Assembly (NCBI GenBank): GCA_013396655.1 | Contig: WBMV01009264.1 | Location: forward strand, 62,001 to 126,000 | Length of the DNA stretch: 64,000 bases | Origin: Campylorhamphus procurvoides | Taxonomy: Eukaryota > Chordata > Aves > Passeriformes > Dendrocolaptidae | Reading direction: 5' to 3' | In this document: positions 11,945 through 24,173 of the stretch, piece after piece | How positions within the stretch are numbered: the stretch's first letter is position 1 | Layout: each line of letters starts with the position of its first letter | The notes under the pieces: model-generated | The model's input: only the letters and a program-made list of their open reading frames with translations | What the model was told of the DNA's origin: nothing | Databases searched by the model: none | Translations under genes and position numbers: made by a program

Positions 11945-13860
11945 TAAGTATTTCTGTGCATTTCTAGCTCCCTGTAGCTCTGTGACAGCGGCTCTCAGAG
12001 CTGGAAGGAGGTGTTTCAGTGCCAGGGTTATTGTCTTCTTGGGTGTTGCTGCTGCAGCCCCCTGCAGCAGCAGGGGCGCCCTCTCTATCTGCCCTCATTT
12101 ATCTTCTATAAATCCTGACCTGTCAATTCCAGAACTTAGTGTCTGCCGAGGGGCTGAGACATCTCCCTTGAGAAAGGGAGTGAGAGGAGTTTTTCCCTGA
12201 GTTAATGCACACTCACTGCTGAGCAGCTTTCCTAAGACAGCAAGCTGGAAGAGAAACCAGCACAAGCAGTTCAAGAATATCCCTGCCTGGCTTCCCAGTG
12301 TGGAGGGCTACTAAGACACAGACATGGAGGAAGGAGTGATACTGGAGCCCAGTGAGGAACTTTCAATACAGATTTAAAAACTTCCAAGAAAGTTTGTGGC
12401 CACGGAAAGTGATGTGGTGCAAGCACTGGGGAGCCAGGCAGGTGCAGTGGGGCACCTTCTGCCAGAGCACCCCCCACTGCTCTCATCCTGGACGGTCCTG
12501 CACAGCCTGCAACCTCTTGGGGGTTTAGGGAGCAACCTGAGGAGCTGATCCCTCAGCCTGAGATGTGCATCAGTTCTGCTGACAACAGCACATAGTATCC
12601 CTGTCCTCTACTGCCCACCATGAGCAGGTGTCCCCCAGCATCACCCCAGCAGTGCAGCAGTGGGGCTGCCTGGGTTGGTGATACCAGGGGAGACATCAGA
12701 GTTCCCTTTGGATTGCTTTTCAGACCCTGCAGTTTGTGGTAGGCATCTCTGGACTCAGTGGGGAGTGTTGCAGGGGAGCAGCACAGGGTGAGATCTCCTC
12801 CAGTGGTTCCTTTGATCAAGTGAGGACTTGTGTGTGCGTCGTGCTTTGTAGCAGAGGTGCTTATGGCTTTGTGGCAAAGCAGCGCAGACACACACCATCC
12901 TGATGGAGCTGATTTGCTGCCCTGTGAACAAGTGAATTGGATTATAACATCCCAGAGCAGACATGGCATTTCATGTTCAAATGCAAAGGGGAGGAATCCC
13001 AATCTTTTCAGTGGTTGCCCACAGCTTTGTTGTTTCACTTTGAATTTGTTGCCAGTTGCTCAAATGCCAAATCATTTGGCAGCCGAAGATCAGATACTCC
13101 TGCCCATGCCTAAAGGAGAAAATGTTGGTTCTAACATTTGTATTGTTTTATGGGTTGATTCATCGTTACTTAAAGGTCTTTCAAAAGGTGGTCAAAACTA
13201 TGCATAAACTGTAGTACTTTCTGAAAAATTAGGCCATGATTATTGCAACTCTAACTACAGCTAATAAATCATACTGAGAAAAACACATGCCTTTCAGGTT
13301 AATAACATTGTTTATGGCTGCATAACAGTCCAAAAGCTGGGTAATGCTGTATTATTCGCAACTTCTTCTGAAGACAGTGGTGGAGACATCTATAGCTATT
13401 GAGATCTGATCTGAGCAGATGGTTTCACCCTGAGTGTGCGTGTCGCTGCTCAAAATGCTTCTGAAATTAATCTGAGCCTTTGAACTGGAGTGCTCTGTTC
13501 CCCAGAGACAGTCTGACCATGTGTTGGGGGGAGGCAGGAGGGGGCTGGAAGGTAAACTCTTTTGCTTGTGTATCACAGTGAGAACCAAAGGGCACGGAGG
13601 AGGCTGTTGAAGATCCATCTTCCAGGCATGGAAAAACCTGACTCCCTACCCAGGAGTTTCAGGGGTGGTTTCACTGTGCTGGCCTTCCAGGAGTGCTGTG
13701 AGCAGAGCAAAACCCCTACTTCAAAACTTTTGTTCTTTTGTACAGAATCATCTCCTACAAACTTGATTACAAACCAATGTCCCTTGCAAAAGCCATTCAT
13801 GCCACCGAAGATGGCGTTGTTAATTCCACTGATGGCTTCATCACTGCATTCAGAGCCTAC

Positions 13861-13958
13861 TTTCCTCCCGCTTTACCTCCTGAATAAGCTTGGGGAAGGT
13901 CTCTAGACCTAAGCTTAGAAGGTGTCTAAGCTTATTCAAGAGATAAAGGGTGAGGAAC
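13861..13958. repeat. Imperfect inverted repeat (foldback), 31-base arms
   Basis: The left arm 13861-13891 and the right arm 13928-13958 are reverse complements with only about five mismatches in 31 positions; the inner 11 bases (TGAATAAGCTT against AAGCTTATTCA) are perfect. The intervening 36 bases hold a further AAGCTT and TCTAGA. Both strands therefore show a similar short peptide frame here (LYLLNKL), which is a consequence of the foldback. No terminal repeats or target duplication can be seen, so it cannot be assigned to a transposon family. Confidence 0.8.
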
Positions 13959-16900
13959 AACTCTTCATGAAGGGGTTTTGGAAGCAGGTTATTATCAGGC
14001 GTGGTGGAGATAACAGTGATACATCTTGGGAGAGACAAAAATTCAGCACAGAGTGCCTGGTGAATAATGTGACTCAGCTTGGTTCTGGCTGTGGAATTTG
14101 ACACTATCCCTGTGCTCCAGCAGAATGTTGTTCCTCTTGCTGTGGGTGTGGGGAAGTGTACAAGGAGAACGTGGTGGAGTTACTGGCTTCATGCTTGGCA
14201 AAAACTTCAGTCAGTTTAATAAGCAGCCTTTGTTGACCTTGGAGTCGTCTGGTGATGACAGTGAAAATGAAACTTGTACAGCAAGAAACAGAGAGAATCT
14301 GGACGCTGGGGGATTGATCTGGGGGTGTCAGTCCCTCAGGTGCCAGCAGGTGGAATTGCTCAGGACAGAGGATTTCCCAGAGAATGGGAAACAAGGCCAC
14401 CAGTGTATTGTAAGGTTTGACCTCATGAAGAGATCTACTGGTCAAGGTCTCCGGCCAGCAATCAGTAATCCCTTAATTTATATTCCAAGCAGCAGTCAAG
14501 ATCTTCAGCCACAGCAAAACCAGTCTCTTCTCCAACTTTTCAGCCATCACCAGATGTTGCAGCTGATCTGTGCTGCAATTCTTGCCTCTCCATCCTCCAT
14601 GTCCTCCTTGCTGCGTTCAGGAACAAGGATACTCCCTGCAGGAGGTGGGAGGACTCATGGACAGTGATGTGGGCAAAAGACAAGCAGAAATCAGAGGCAA
14701 ATCTTACTAAAACAGCTACTTGTTGACATGGTATATCAGATCTCAAGTGAGAAAAAACTGTTGAGCCTGATAAGAACCTGGAAATGAAAATGCCAATAGC
14801 TTTAGAACTTCTGAGTTGTGGAAAGGTTTCCAAGGTGTAGTAGCAGTGTCTCTGGGAGGCAGCCAAGGAGCTATCCACAAACCTGAGTGGCTGTGCAGGC
14901 TCAGTGCTGCTGGCTCTGCTCTGGGCAGCCCTGAGGAGCTCCAGGCCAGGACAAAGATGAGGAGCTGCAGACAGGTGGGATCTGAGGGATTTGCTAGTAA
15001 CAGGGAAAACAGGAAATGGTGATTTGAGAGGAAATCCTTGGATTATTCTGCTTTGATTCCCGCTTAGACGTGGTCTGGAGTGAAAGTAATCAAGGAGAAA
15101 TCTACACAGTGGACCTTCAGCTCCTGTGGGTGAATGGAAAGGGAGACTGGGGAAAGAAGCAGATCAAGATGGAGAACATTTAGCAGATTTCTAAAATTAT
15201 TCATCCATCCTGTAAAAGCTTTTTGTTTAGAGTTCTGTTTATAGCCAGAGATATTAAAGCAAAGCCCTCAGGAGCAGAAAAGCTTCAACACCTTTCATTT
15301 AAAAATGAAAAAAAAGGTGGTTTTGCCAAAGACAAACCTTTCTCCCTCCCTCCTTCTGTAAATGCCATGATTCATAAATTTCTTTGTGTTTTGTCTAGAG
15401 GTTTCCTGGAGCATCTGTCACTCAGGAGGGAGTTGCATTTACTGCACTTTTACCAGCACAATTGTGCTTCCCAAACTGTGTAATGGAGATGTAGCTGCAG
15501 AGTCCCTTTGGATGATCCCACGGGGCATCCCCCAAAGCGAGGGGTTCAGCAGAGGCAGGAGTTCAGCCTGTGTTCCTGCAGGCACTGCTGAGCTGTGTCA
15601 GTGCTCTGACCCTGCCAAGCAGCTGCATTTGGACATCACAGTACCCTGCTGTGTGTTAGTGCTGCACAAGGAATGTGGCCTCGTAGCTCAGTTTCTCCAG
15701 CCCAGGCCCAGCAGTTTTGTACAAATACTTTGACCCACTGTTCTCATTAAGATGCCAGAAGTGTGGGCTGAGGTATCAAACATGCAGGCACCCAGCCAGC
15801 TATGCTGTCCTGGCAGAGCCAGGTGGGACAAACATCTGGCAAGAGTGGGGTCTTCTGCTGCCAGAGCCTGTCTGGCCAAGACTTTCAGAAGTGTCAGACT
15901 TAGGAGGATGCTTTATGCTTTAAAAAAAACCCAGAAAGTGAATATGCTTATGAGGTATAATAAAGCTTCCTCAGCAATCCAGGAGGAAACATTTAAACGC
16001 TCCATCACAGAGCACTGGACAGATGTTAGTAATGCTGGGTTAACACCACTGCCTAAACTTGAAATCCAAATGCTGGGAAGTGGTCAAAGTGTCTGAAGAA
16101 CTCACACTGAAACAACCCACTGTTTTGGGAAGTGGCAGAGCCCCATATGGGGTCCCCAGCAGTGTTGTGCTCACAGTGTTAACAAAGCTATTCGAGGACT
16201 GGAAAAAAGAAAGACAAGTAAGCTCTTTTAATGTCAGAGAGCTTAAGAGACTGACTTGTCAGCATTTAAAGTGACTATGCTGGATGTCCTTGTTAGAAGG
16301 ATTTACAGGTTACTATTACAGTGATCCTCATTATTTAGTCCATGTGTGTTTTAAAATTTTTAGTATTATTTTTTATATTTTAGTGGTTTCCAGTAGTGGC
16401 CAAAAATTGGAATGAAATTTGTGAAGAATGTTTACCTGACCTGTTTTTCTGTTTGCTGAGAATTTTTGTTCACACTTCAATTCTGGTTGAGATCCTGAAT
16501 TGCCTATTTCCAAAGTTGTTCCTTAGGGTTTTTTTAAGGTGCTGTTCTGTAGGTGGAATAATCCTTTAGGATTGTTTCTCCTGAAACGGAGACCTGTTGG
16601 CCGGTTAAGTACAGCCTGCATGGGTTTGAAATAGCCCTTCCAAAGTGCTAGTGTAGGTGTCTGTTCAGCCTGTGAGCTGTCTGAGACTTTCCCAGCATAT
16701 GCTGTCACATCCTCCCAGCCTCCCCTTCACACCAATAGGGAAAAAGCAAGAATCGGAAAAATGCAGACAATAACAAGGCTGAAAATCAATCTCTGATGTT
16801 AATACATCCCAGACTATCAGGTTTCTGTTTCACCATTGCCTTTACACAGAATATTCTGTTCTTGGTGTTCATTGTTCCCCAGGAATCTCCATGTGCAGCC

Positions 16901-19149
16901 CAGCAGGGTCAGGACATTGTTTTGTTCAACAGATTGGGTATCACTGGTCATGGTCAGACACCTCTGTGGGTTGGACATGTTGGACATGTGACAGAGGGGT
17001 GGCACTGGTGGCAGGGGTGGCACAGAGCCCCCTGCCAGGCACAGCTCCAGCTTCCACACACTGCTGGGGCTGCTCCTTCTCTGCACTGATCCTGCTTCCC
17101 TGCTCAGGGACAGGGATGGTCACAGGGTCACAGCTGGTGAGGGAATCGTGCATCAAACGTGCGGGACTGCAGCGGTTCGGACAGTTCCCTTCTAGGGATG
17201 ATTCCTTCAGGTGTCCCTGGCTGAGACCTGAGCCGGAACATTGTGCTTTGGATTATTGCCCTTTTCGTTCTCCACATCAGTGTTGGTATATGAGTCACCT
17301 CCCTGGTCACCTCTTCAGAAAGGAGAAGACAGATGCTGCATGCAGGATGCTGAGGGGCATTGGTAGAGAGAAGGGATGATAAATCCCAGGGGGTTTAGCT
17401 GACCACAGAGACAGTAGAGTAGGATACCTCCCTGTACGGGGTGTGCATGGTTCCCAGAGCACACCAAGGGGCAGAAGGGCCAGCTGTGGTTAGTTTAGTT
17501 TTACGGAAATATCTGGCCAAACAGGTAAAAGAAAACTGAAGTTATGGAATGTTCATCTAGCAGAGGACACGTGGATCCCGTTCACAGCCCGACCGTGTGC
17601 GGGTGCCCTGGGCACTGTCAGGGCCGGGGGGTTTGTCAGCAGAGGGTGCCAGAGACCAGCGGCTTCTGCCGGTCCTGCAGCCTCAAAGGGGAGGCAGGTG
17701 TGAACCAGCACCTGTGTCTGGAGCCCCAGAGCCTTGCCGGGCCTGGGGCACGGTGACAGCCACCTCCAGCACCAGCACCAGCACAGACCCTTGGCAGCAT
17801 TGCCTGGAGTTCCAGCAGAGACTTTAGTTACCATGGTTGTTCCAGGGTGAGTTCTGCAAGAGACTGGAGGTGATGGCTGTGTAAGGAGAGGGAAATGAGC
17901 AGGGAGAGCTGGAGCTGTGGAACTCTGCAGGCATGCAGGGAGACACGTTCTCTGGTGTCCAGGGCTTTCTCCAGTAGTTCAGGTTTTATTTATGCACTTG
18001 GTGTGACAACAGTTTGCTTATTGATGTCAGGAACTCAGTCAGGAACTTCCATTAAAAATACATTCTTGTCAAACTGGTGGGTTTCACTGTGCTGAGGAGG
18101 TGGCCTTGAGAATTGAACAGACTTTGATAGACATCTATGGATATTTGGGGAGCTGCTTTCTAGTTTTAATGTCTGAGCTAATGAGGCAGAGGGTGTTTGC
18201 TGTGCTGGCTTCCGCTGTATGTGTTCTGGTTTGAGCCTTTAGCAGTTCCAACGACTCTTATTATGGTAATAATGGTGTGAAATTATTAAATTACAGCCAT
18301 AAATTATCAGAAGTCAATGATCATTTAATAAAAATTATGTTAAAATGAAATGGAGAAAGAGGGATCTCCTTAGAACGAACTCCAATAAATGAATGGATAG
18401 AGGAGGCAGCTTCAGCTGCAGGGTCATGTCCTGGCCCCTTGACTTCTGTTGTGCCAATGGTCCTGGTGGTGCTGAGCAGCCCACGGATGGTTGTGAGATC
18501 CCATGGAGCCCTGTTGGCTTTGGGTTGCTGGAGGGGAGGGGAGGTACCCTGGGGCTCTTTGTACAGGCCCAGTGTTGTGGCAGGCACTGCCTGAATGCTG
18601 CCTGGTTTTAATTTTCTTTTTATTTCTTGCTGGTGTCAGTGGTTTTTTTCTATGTCCTTATCACAGCAAAGTGAAGTTTCTATTTCTGAGTAGTGAAAGA
18701 TTTACGTGATAAAGAGAAGTCTGTAAAAATAGGTGGAACTGCTGTTTGCCTTTCACCCTGAGGTGCAAAGAGGCCACAGGCCTCTTCATCACTTCTTCCT
18801 GCTCTGAAATAACATGCTACACAGCTGACCTGTGAAAGGGCTGGGGATGCTGGTCATTTGGGTCATACTGAAGTCTGAGATGCCATAATTTGAGCAGAGA
18901 TTTTGGGTGGTGTAGCTTAGCTGAGGCATTATGGAGAATGCAGTGCTGAGACTGATGGAAGCTGAATTGAAATTAAACTGGGTGTAAATACAGGATCTGT
19001 AAAAGTTAATGAAAATACACTCAAGTTCAGAGGATGCTTTTACAGGAACTCCTGGGACTACAGTTCCTGCACCCATCTCCTAACTCAGATTTTTTTTCCT
19101 CAGGAGGGTCTGTAATGCTGGAGATCTCAGAGCAATCTGCAGCTTCCTC

Positions 19150-19460
19150 TGGGGGGGCAGTGCAGGGGCAGCTCCGACCTCTGCTCTGTGTGACAGTGAC
19201 AGCACCCAGGGAATGGCTGGAGTTCTGTCAGGGCAGTGTCAGGTTGGATCTCAGGGAAAGGTTCTTCCCCCAGAGGGTGGTGGGCACTGACCAGGCTCCC
19301 CAGGGCAGTGGGCACAGCCCCAAGGCTGCCAGAGCTCCAGGAGGGTTTGGATGATGCTCTGGGCACAGGGTGGGATTGTTGGGGTGTCTGTGCAGGGCTG
19401 GGAGTTGGACTGGATGGTCCCTGTGGGTCCCTTCCAACCCAGAATATTCTGTGATTCTAT
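19150..19460 (+). mobile_element. CR1 LINE 3' fragment (group B)
   Basis: One of the longer group B copies: it begins around a GGGGCAGCTCCGACCTCTGC block, continues through AAAGGTTCTTCCCCCAGAGG and GAGCTCCAGGAGGGTTTGG, and ends CCAACCCAGAATATTCTGTG followed by ATTCTAT. Confidence 0.9.
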
Positions 19461-20083
19461 ATCTTTTCCTGCATGTGCCATGATGTCCTGTAACAATAAA
19501 GCAATAAAAGGCAGATTGCAAAAACGTGAAATAAGCTTAAAAGTTCCGGTATGGAGAGGCCTAGAAATAAGGATTGCTTTATGGTGTTTGTTTTCTTGTT
19601 TCTAAAGATTTAAGTTACTCTCACTTCACATTTTCAAATCTTTTTCCATACCCAGGCGGAATAGAAACCTACTTTTTTTGTATGGGGACATTTTCTGAAG
19701 AGAGATAAGATTTTTTTCACAGGTTTTTACATTTTGAGGAAAGCAGCTGCTCTGGCAGGGCTTGAGATACCAGCACAGGAGCTGATCCCACAGAGGGTTA
19801 GCAAATGGTCAGGAGAGAGATTTGCTGCTTTTCTCTGCACGGCTCTGGAGCTGAGGGTCAGGAGCCCTTGGTTAAGTCCAGCCCATCAATGGCCCTGCTT
19901 GAACTGAAATCCCTCAGAAGGGAACCAGAGGCCTTCGGTTCCCTGTCTGGTGGTGGCTGTGGCCTCAGCTGTCACTGAGGGAGCAGGACATGAGCTCTGT
20001 TCTCACCGTCCCAGTCCCCAGAAAGGTTACTTTGCCTTTGGGGCAGGTGTGACCTGCAGGCAGGACAGTGTCAGACACTCACC

Positions 20084-20211
20084 ACCCATCCATCCATCCA
20101 CCCATCCCCCCATCCATCCATCCACCCATCCATCCATCCATCCACCCATCCATCCACCCATCCATCCATCCATCCATCCATCCATCCATCCATCCATCCA
20201 TCCATCCATCC
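20084..20211. repeat. (CATC)n tetranucleotide microsatellite, about 32 units
   Basis: About 128 bases of CATC repeats. The left two thirds are interrupted by CACC and CCCC variants every two to four units, while the last roughly 50 bases are uninterrupted. The frames across it (SIHP on one strand, WMDG on the other) are artefacts of the repeat. The pure right-hand block is the part expected to vary in length between individuals. Confidence 0.97.
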
Positions 20212-20949
20212 TTTCTGCCTCAGCCCTGCAGCAGTCAGGACAACTGTGTGCACCATTAGCTCATTTGGCTTAAATATGGAACAAAACCCTCCTGCGTGGC
20301 ACTAGTCCTCAAATCAAGAACTCGACTGTGCCCACACCTGCCCTGGACAAAAGTCAGCAGTCCTTGGAGAAGCACTTTAGCAGCTGTTTGCAGGAGCCTT
20401 TCCCTTTAGCTGCTCCATGCTGGGTTTTCCTGTGGGGAATGTTGAACCAAGCAGAAGACACCTATACCAGCCTTCTCATGGGCCATCACGCCCCACAGCA
20501 TCCTGCAGGACTGAAGGTGTGCAGTTGTGTTCTCCATCTGGACACACTTGATTTAGACCTAAGTGGGGCTGAACTAACAGAAAAACTACTAACTTGATCC
20601 TGACCCCAAAAATAGTAGGCAAGGAATAGGAAAATAGCCTTTTGAATGGAGAACAATGGAATTTCACTTCACGTTAATCCCTGAATTACTCTCATATGAT
20701 GTCAAAAAGGGGTTTCACATAATGTCAAGGTTGAAAGAAGCCTTGAGGAGAAATTGTAACTTTTTTTGTTTACTATTCAAAGGAATGGAAGTGGTGCCTC
20801 AAAGTGTCTTCTGGTGAGGAACTTGCACTGTATTAAGTTACTGATGCCACTGATGTGGAAAACTGCAAAGCAGTGCAGAACAAAGCTGAGGCAGATACTC
20901 TGCAGCGAACAGTGGGGGGTGAAGAATGGGGAACAGACTGAGGATAGGA

Positions 20950-21410
20950 TCATTTTGTTCTACCCCCTGCCATGGACAGGGACACCTTCCACTAGCCCAG
21001 GTTGCTTCAGTCTGGCCTTGGACACTTCCAGGGATGGGGCAGCCACAGCTTCTCTGGGCAACCTGTGCCAGGGCCTTGCCACCCTCACAGGGAAGAATTT
21101 ATTCCCCCATCCCATCTAACCCTGCCCTCTGGCAGTGGGAAGCCATGCCCCCTTGTGCTGTCCCTCCATGTCTTGTCCCAACTCCTTCTCCAGGTCTCTT
21201 GGAGCCCTTTTAGGCTCTGGGAGAGGCTTTAAGGTCTCCCTGGAGCCTTCTCTTCTCCAGGTGAACACCCCCAGATCTCCCAGCCTGTGTCCAGAGCAGA
21301 GGGGCTCCAGCCCTTGGAGCATCTCTGTGGTCTCCTCTGGACCCCAGAGCTGCAGGCAGCACTGCAGGTGGGGTCTCACCTGAGCAGGGCATAGGGGCAG
21401 AATCCCCTCC
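20950..21410 (-). mobile_element. CR1 LINE 3' fragment (group A), antisense, long copy
   Basis: It starts near CTACCCCCTGCCATGGACAG, runs through the GGATGGGGCAGCCACAGC, CTCCAGGTGAACACCCCCAG and TTGGAGCATCTCTGTGGTC blocks, and extends further 5' in the element than most copies, to GGTGGGGTCTCACCTGAGC. That last block corresponds to the 5' end of the long + copy at 39520. Confidence 0.92.
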
Positions 21411-21572
21411 CAGCCAAATTATAGTTTCTCTGGAATTCTCAGGTGTTACCCCTGGATCACAAGGTTCTGCTGTCTTCAGCTGTGTGCATCCCAAATGTAA
21501 GGAGCCTTCAGGTGGACTACAGAGTGGCCGGACAGGTGAGGCTGGGGATCTCCCACTGCAACTTTATGCTCA

Positions 21573-21795
21573 GAGGAGGGTCAGTCAGAGCAGGCTGCTC
21601 AGATCTGTGTCCAGTCAGGATGGAGACTCTACACCCTCTCTAACACCCTGTTCCAGGGTTTGATCACTCATACAGTAAATAAAAAAATAATATTTTTTCT
21701 TTTTCAGATGTGTAAACATGATTTTCCATATTTCAGTTCACGCCCATTGCCTCTTGTCCTAGCACTGAGTATCACTGAGAAGAGTCTGGTTCTCT
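21573..21795 (-). mobile_element. Older CR1 LINE fragment, antisense
   Basis: This matches the classic older CR1 3' body in antisense: AGAGCAGGCTGCTCAGATC, GGATGGAGACTCTACACCCT, ACCCTGTTCCAGGGTTTGAT, CACGCCCATTGCCTCTTGTC and CACTGAGAAGAGTCTGG. It is more diverged than groups A-C, with an A/T-rich interruption near 21675-21705. It sits just beyond the group A copy at 20950-21410, in the same orientation. Confidence 0.8.
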
Positions 21796-23433
21796 TAGAT
21801 ATCAAGATAAATACAAAAGCTTTAGGCAGTTCAAGTGACACAGAGAGAATGAGCAGACTTAGATTCGAAAGACCAAAGCTCAGAGCTGTGGTGTTTGATT
21901 TTGTCTGATGGCATTGCCTGTCATTGTCTGGAGTGTTCTTCCGTGTGCTATGGGACAGCAAAGCCCAAATGTTTAGCTTGGGGTAAAGTGATGGCAGGGG
22001 GTGGGGTTCAGCTAGTAGCACATGGATACCTTCATCTGAGGTGGCCACCAAGATTCCCTGGACTCCACCAAAGAGTAATGTGTGACCCGTAGATGTCACC
22101 TTCACGTCACTCCTGATCGGATGAGCTCCCCAGAGGTACCTCTGTGTCTCCCCTGGCTGGGAGAGAAGCCCAGGTGGTCAGAGGACATGCAGATGCTGCA
22201 TGTGGTGGATGGATTGCACGGAGAGTGCACGTGGAGGGGGTTTGTGTCACCAGAGCAGCACGTGTTCTCCCTGCACTTGCTCTGAGAGGTGCTTCTGGAC
22301 TGAGTGGGGATCAGCAGCGATCAGTCCTGGAGGCTGAAGTGCAAACAGAGGGGCTGGTTGTGGGGAACAGAAGCTCACAGGTGTTCATGTGGGTGGGATG
22401 GCTGCCCACAGACCAGGCCTTTCCCTGGGGCCGTGTGTGTGTCCACGGATGGGTGCTGGCCCTTGGCTGTCCCATGGCCCCCAGAGGCTGAGCACACCTC
22501 CCTTGGCTCTGCTCTGGAGGAGCTGCCTCATCACTGGGCTTGTTAAAGCTGTTCTAGATATGTGTGTGAACCCAGGACACTGTGAGGGTTTGGTTCCCAG
22601 CCCCTCAGGTCCTGCTGGAATTTCCATACAATGACTTTTGAAGGGAGTGCACAGACATTTTGTCTGAGTTCTGGGCGTCCACCCAAGTGCATGTTTGTTG
22701 GTTACTGTGGTGGGGTCTCAGGGGACACAACCTGCAAAGCCACTGCCTGTGAGTGGGGAAATTCTTCTTTGCCCAACTGCTGAGCAGAGCCAAATTCTTC
22801 AGAGTCTTGGACCATAAATTTGCCATTTCTGGGGATTTGTGTCTTTGGACAGATCATGGATGAATTACAATGCTTTTTGTTCTCCAGGAGACCAGTGGGG
22901 TAAAGTGTGTTTACGCTAAAACGTATTTGTTCCACTTTTGGTACCTTCCTCCACATACACCCTGCTTTTTTTTTTAATTTTGGGCTGAAGACCTAAAAGA
23001 AAGCGAAGGCCCTTTGCTCATACATATTATTTCTGAGCCACTGGATCACATACAGGCTTCTTGCACTTAGGAACTTGGCATGAGATGCTGCTAAAGGTGA
23101 CTTTCAGAGCGTCTGGTAAGAATCTAAATCTTTTGAGTGCCCCTGAGCGAGGTACACCTCATGCTGGATGCTTTCAGAGTCGTGTGTCATCTGTTGATAG
23201 CAGGAGGCCACCCGGATGCACTGCGTGTTCTGGGATGTGTCCTGCCTCACTGACACTGCTGCAAACAACAGAACTGTGTACCCCCAGCCTGGTGTACAGG
23301 GACTTAAATCACTTGTTGTTATTGCCTCTCTGTATTTTTCTAAGCATTTGTGTTCCACCAGCACACTCAGAGTGAGTATTCTCGAGGGGGAATTTCCTTC
23401 CTGATAAACAATCCTGCAGTGTGATTCAGCAGG

Positions 23434-23515
23434 AAGGATGTGGTGGTTAAGGCACTGGACTGGGATTTGGGAGACATGGGTTATGTTCCCAACTCTACCA
23501 CAGTCAAGATGTGAA
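23434..23515 (+). mobile_element. Old tRNA-derived SINE relic (CORE-SINE/MIR-type head)
   Basis: The piece has the layout of the tRNA-like head of old amniote SINEs: a GTGGTTAAGGCACTGGACTG A-box region, GGAGACATGGGTTATGTTCC in the place of the B box, then CCAACTCTACCAC. The usual continuation (TGTGTGACC...) cannot be recognised. It differs from the tRNA-Ile SINE at 6572. Family assignment is by memory of the consensus and is uncertain. Confidence 0.5.
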
Positions 23516-23622
23516 GAGTGGAAGGGCAAGCAAACAAAGAGGAGGAGCTGTTTAGCTGTGGCAAAAACATACTTTCACGTGGCCTGTTTGTCCGGTTTGG
23601 GGTTAGATAGGTCTAGGGTTTT

Positions 23623-23700
23623 CATAGGATTGTGGAATGTGCTGAGTTGGAAGGGACCCATCAGGATCATCAAGTTCAACTCCTCACCCCATGCAGGAGT
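23623..23700 (-). mobile_element. CR1 3' tail fragment, antisense
   Basis: The stretch CATAGGATTGTGGAATGTGC, GAGTTGGAAGGGACCCATCA and GGATCATCAAGTTCAACTCC is the reverse complement of a CR1 3' end. Only the last 80 bases of the element remain. It lies about 360 bases upstream of the EXD3 start-codon exon. Confidence 0.85.
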
Positions 23701-24059
23701 TTTGTTTGGCTGCTCAAGTAAACAGCATTAGGACTCCTGTTTGTGCAGTTCAAATATGAAAACTCATCTTGACATATGCCAGGAATCCAGATGTGGCTTT
23801 AACTATATGTTGTTTTAACGTGCATGAGATCTCAGATGCCACTTTTCATGTGTCTTGGTTGACCTAATTCAGTTCACCATTAAATTCTCTGATCTTCAAG
23901 CAATGTATACTATGGTTCCTACACCAGCTTGTACTTACCTGCATGTAGATTGTCCGCTCTCTTGTTAGATTCAAGGACAGCAGACCACACAAGAAATATT
24001 CCCTTTGTCATACAGGGTGAAGTTCCTACAGTTTGACAGTAACTCTCTTTTCTTTCCAG

Positions 24060-24136
24060 AAGCAAGAGCTTGGGCTGCCTTCTCTGAGTTTAGGTCTCCA
24101 ACCTCAGCATCCTGATTGGGTGCCGCCTTCGGGAGG
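24060..24136 (+). other. EXD3: EXD3 5' UTR part of the start-codon exon
   Basis: A pyrimidine-rich acceptor (CTCTTTTCTTTCCAG, AG at 24058-24059) precedes this piece, so the exon is internal and an upstream non-coding exon must exist. The UTR part contains an in-frame TGA at 24113-24115 with no ATG between it and 24137, which fixes the start codon. I could not identify the upstream exon or the promoter. Confidence 0.75.
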
Positions 24137-24173
24137 ATGAATCAGGACAGTGTCTCAAGTGATCAACCCAAGG
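24137..24173 (+). CDS. EXD3: EXD3 coding exon 1 (start codon, codons 1-12 plus one base)
   Basis: This is the beginning of the EXD3 open frame. The exon encodes MNQDSVSSDQPK and donates one base to codon 13, ending AAGG just before the strong donor GTGAGT. The ATG has A at -3 and is the first in-frame ATG after the TGA at 24113. The phase-1 end is exactly what the next exon at 49067 needs, giving glycine followed by QDPLLLL, which agrees with the human protein where a short variable leader precedes a GRDPLLLL-like segment. The leader itself is poorly conserved, so support comes from splice phase and position rather than residues. An alternative is that a different upstream exon supplies the start in other transcripts. 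Confidence 0.72.

Larger units (their letters stand above)
1..24059. other. Upstream region / probable 5'-UTR intron of EXD3, no coding exon recognised
   Basis: No open frame here resembles a known protein, and none is flanked by convincing splice sites that would join to the EXD3 reading frame. Because the start-codon exon at 24060 is preceded by a splice acceptor, at least the right part of this stretch must be an intron inside the 5' UTR, with the first exon and promoter further left or outside the window. No strong CpG island is visible; modest CpG-bearing patches occur near 9220-9300 and 17550-17760. I see nothing identifiable in 1-1349, 1786-3062, 3466-5789, 6719-9179, 9431-11081, 11241-11719, 11945-13860, 13959-19149, 19461-20083, 20212-20949 and 21796-23433, apart from ordinary AT-rich unique sequence. 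Confidence 0.6.

Noticed and set aside
14098..14667. 189-residue + strand open frame with a signal-peptide-like start (MLFLLLWVWGSVQG)
   Set aside because: No recognised domain, a Q/S/L-rich chance-like composition, no splice signals tying it to a gene and a competing open frame on the other strand. I cannot support it as a gene.
16971..16992. Direct repeat TTGGACATG twice, resembling a p53-type site
   Set aside because: The half-sites overlap by one base and the second misses the consensus at its 3' side, so it is probably a chance duplication.
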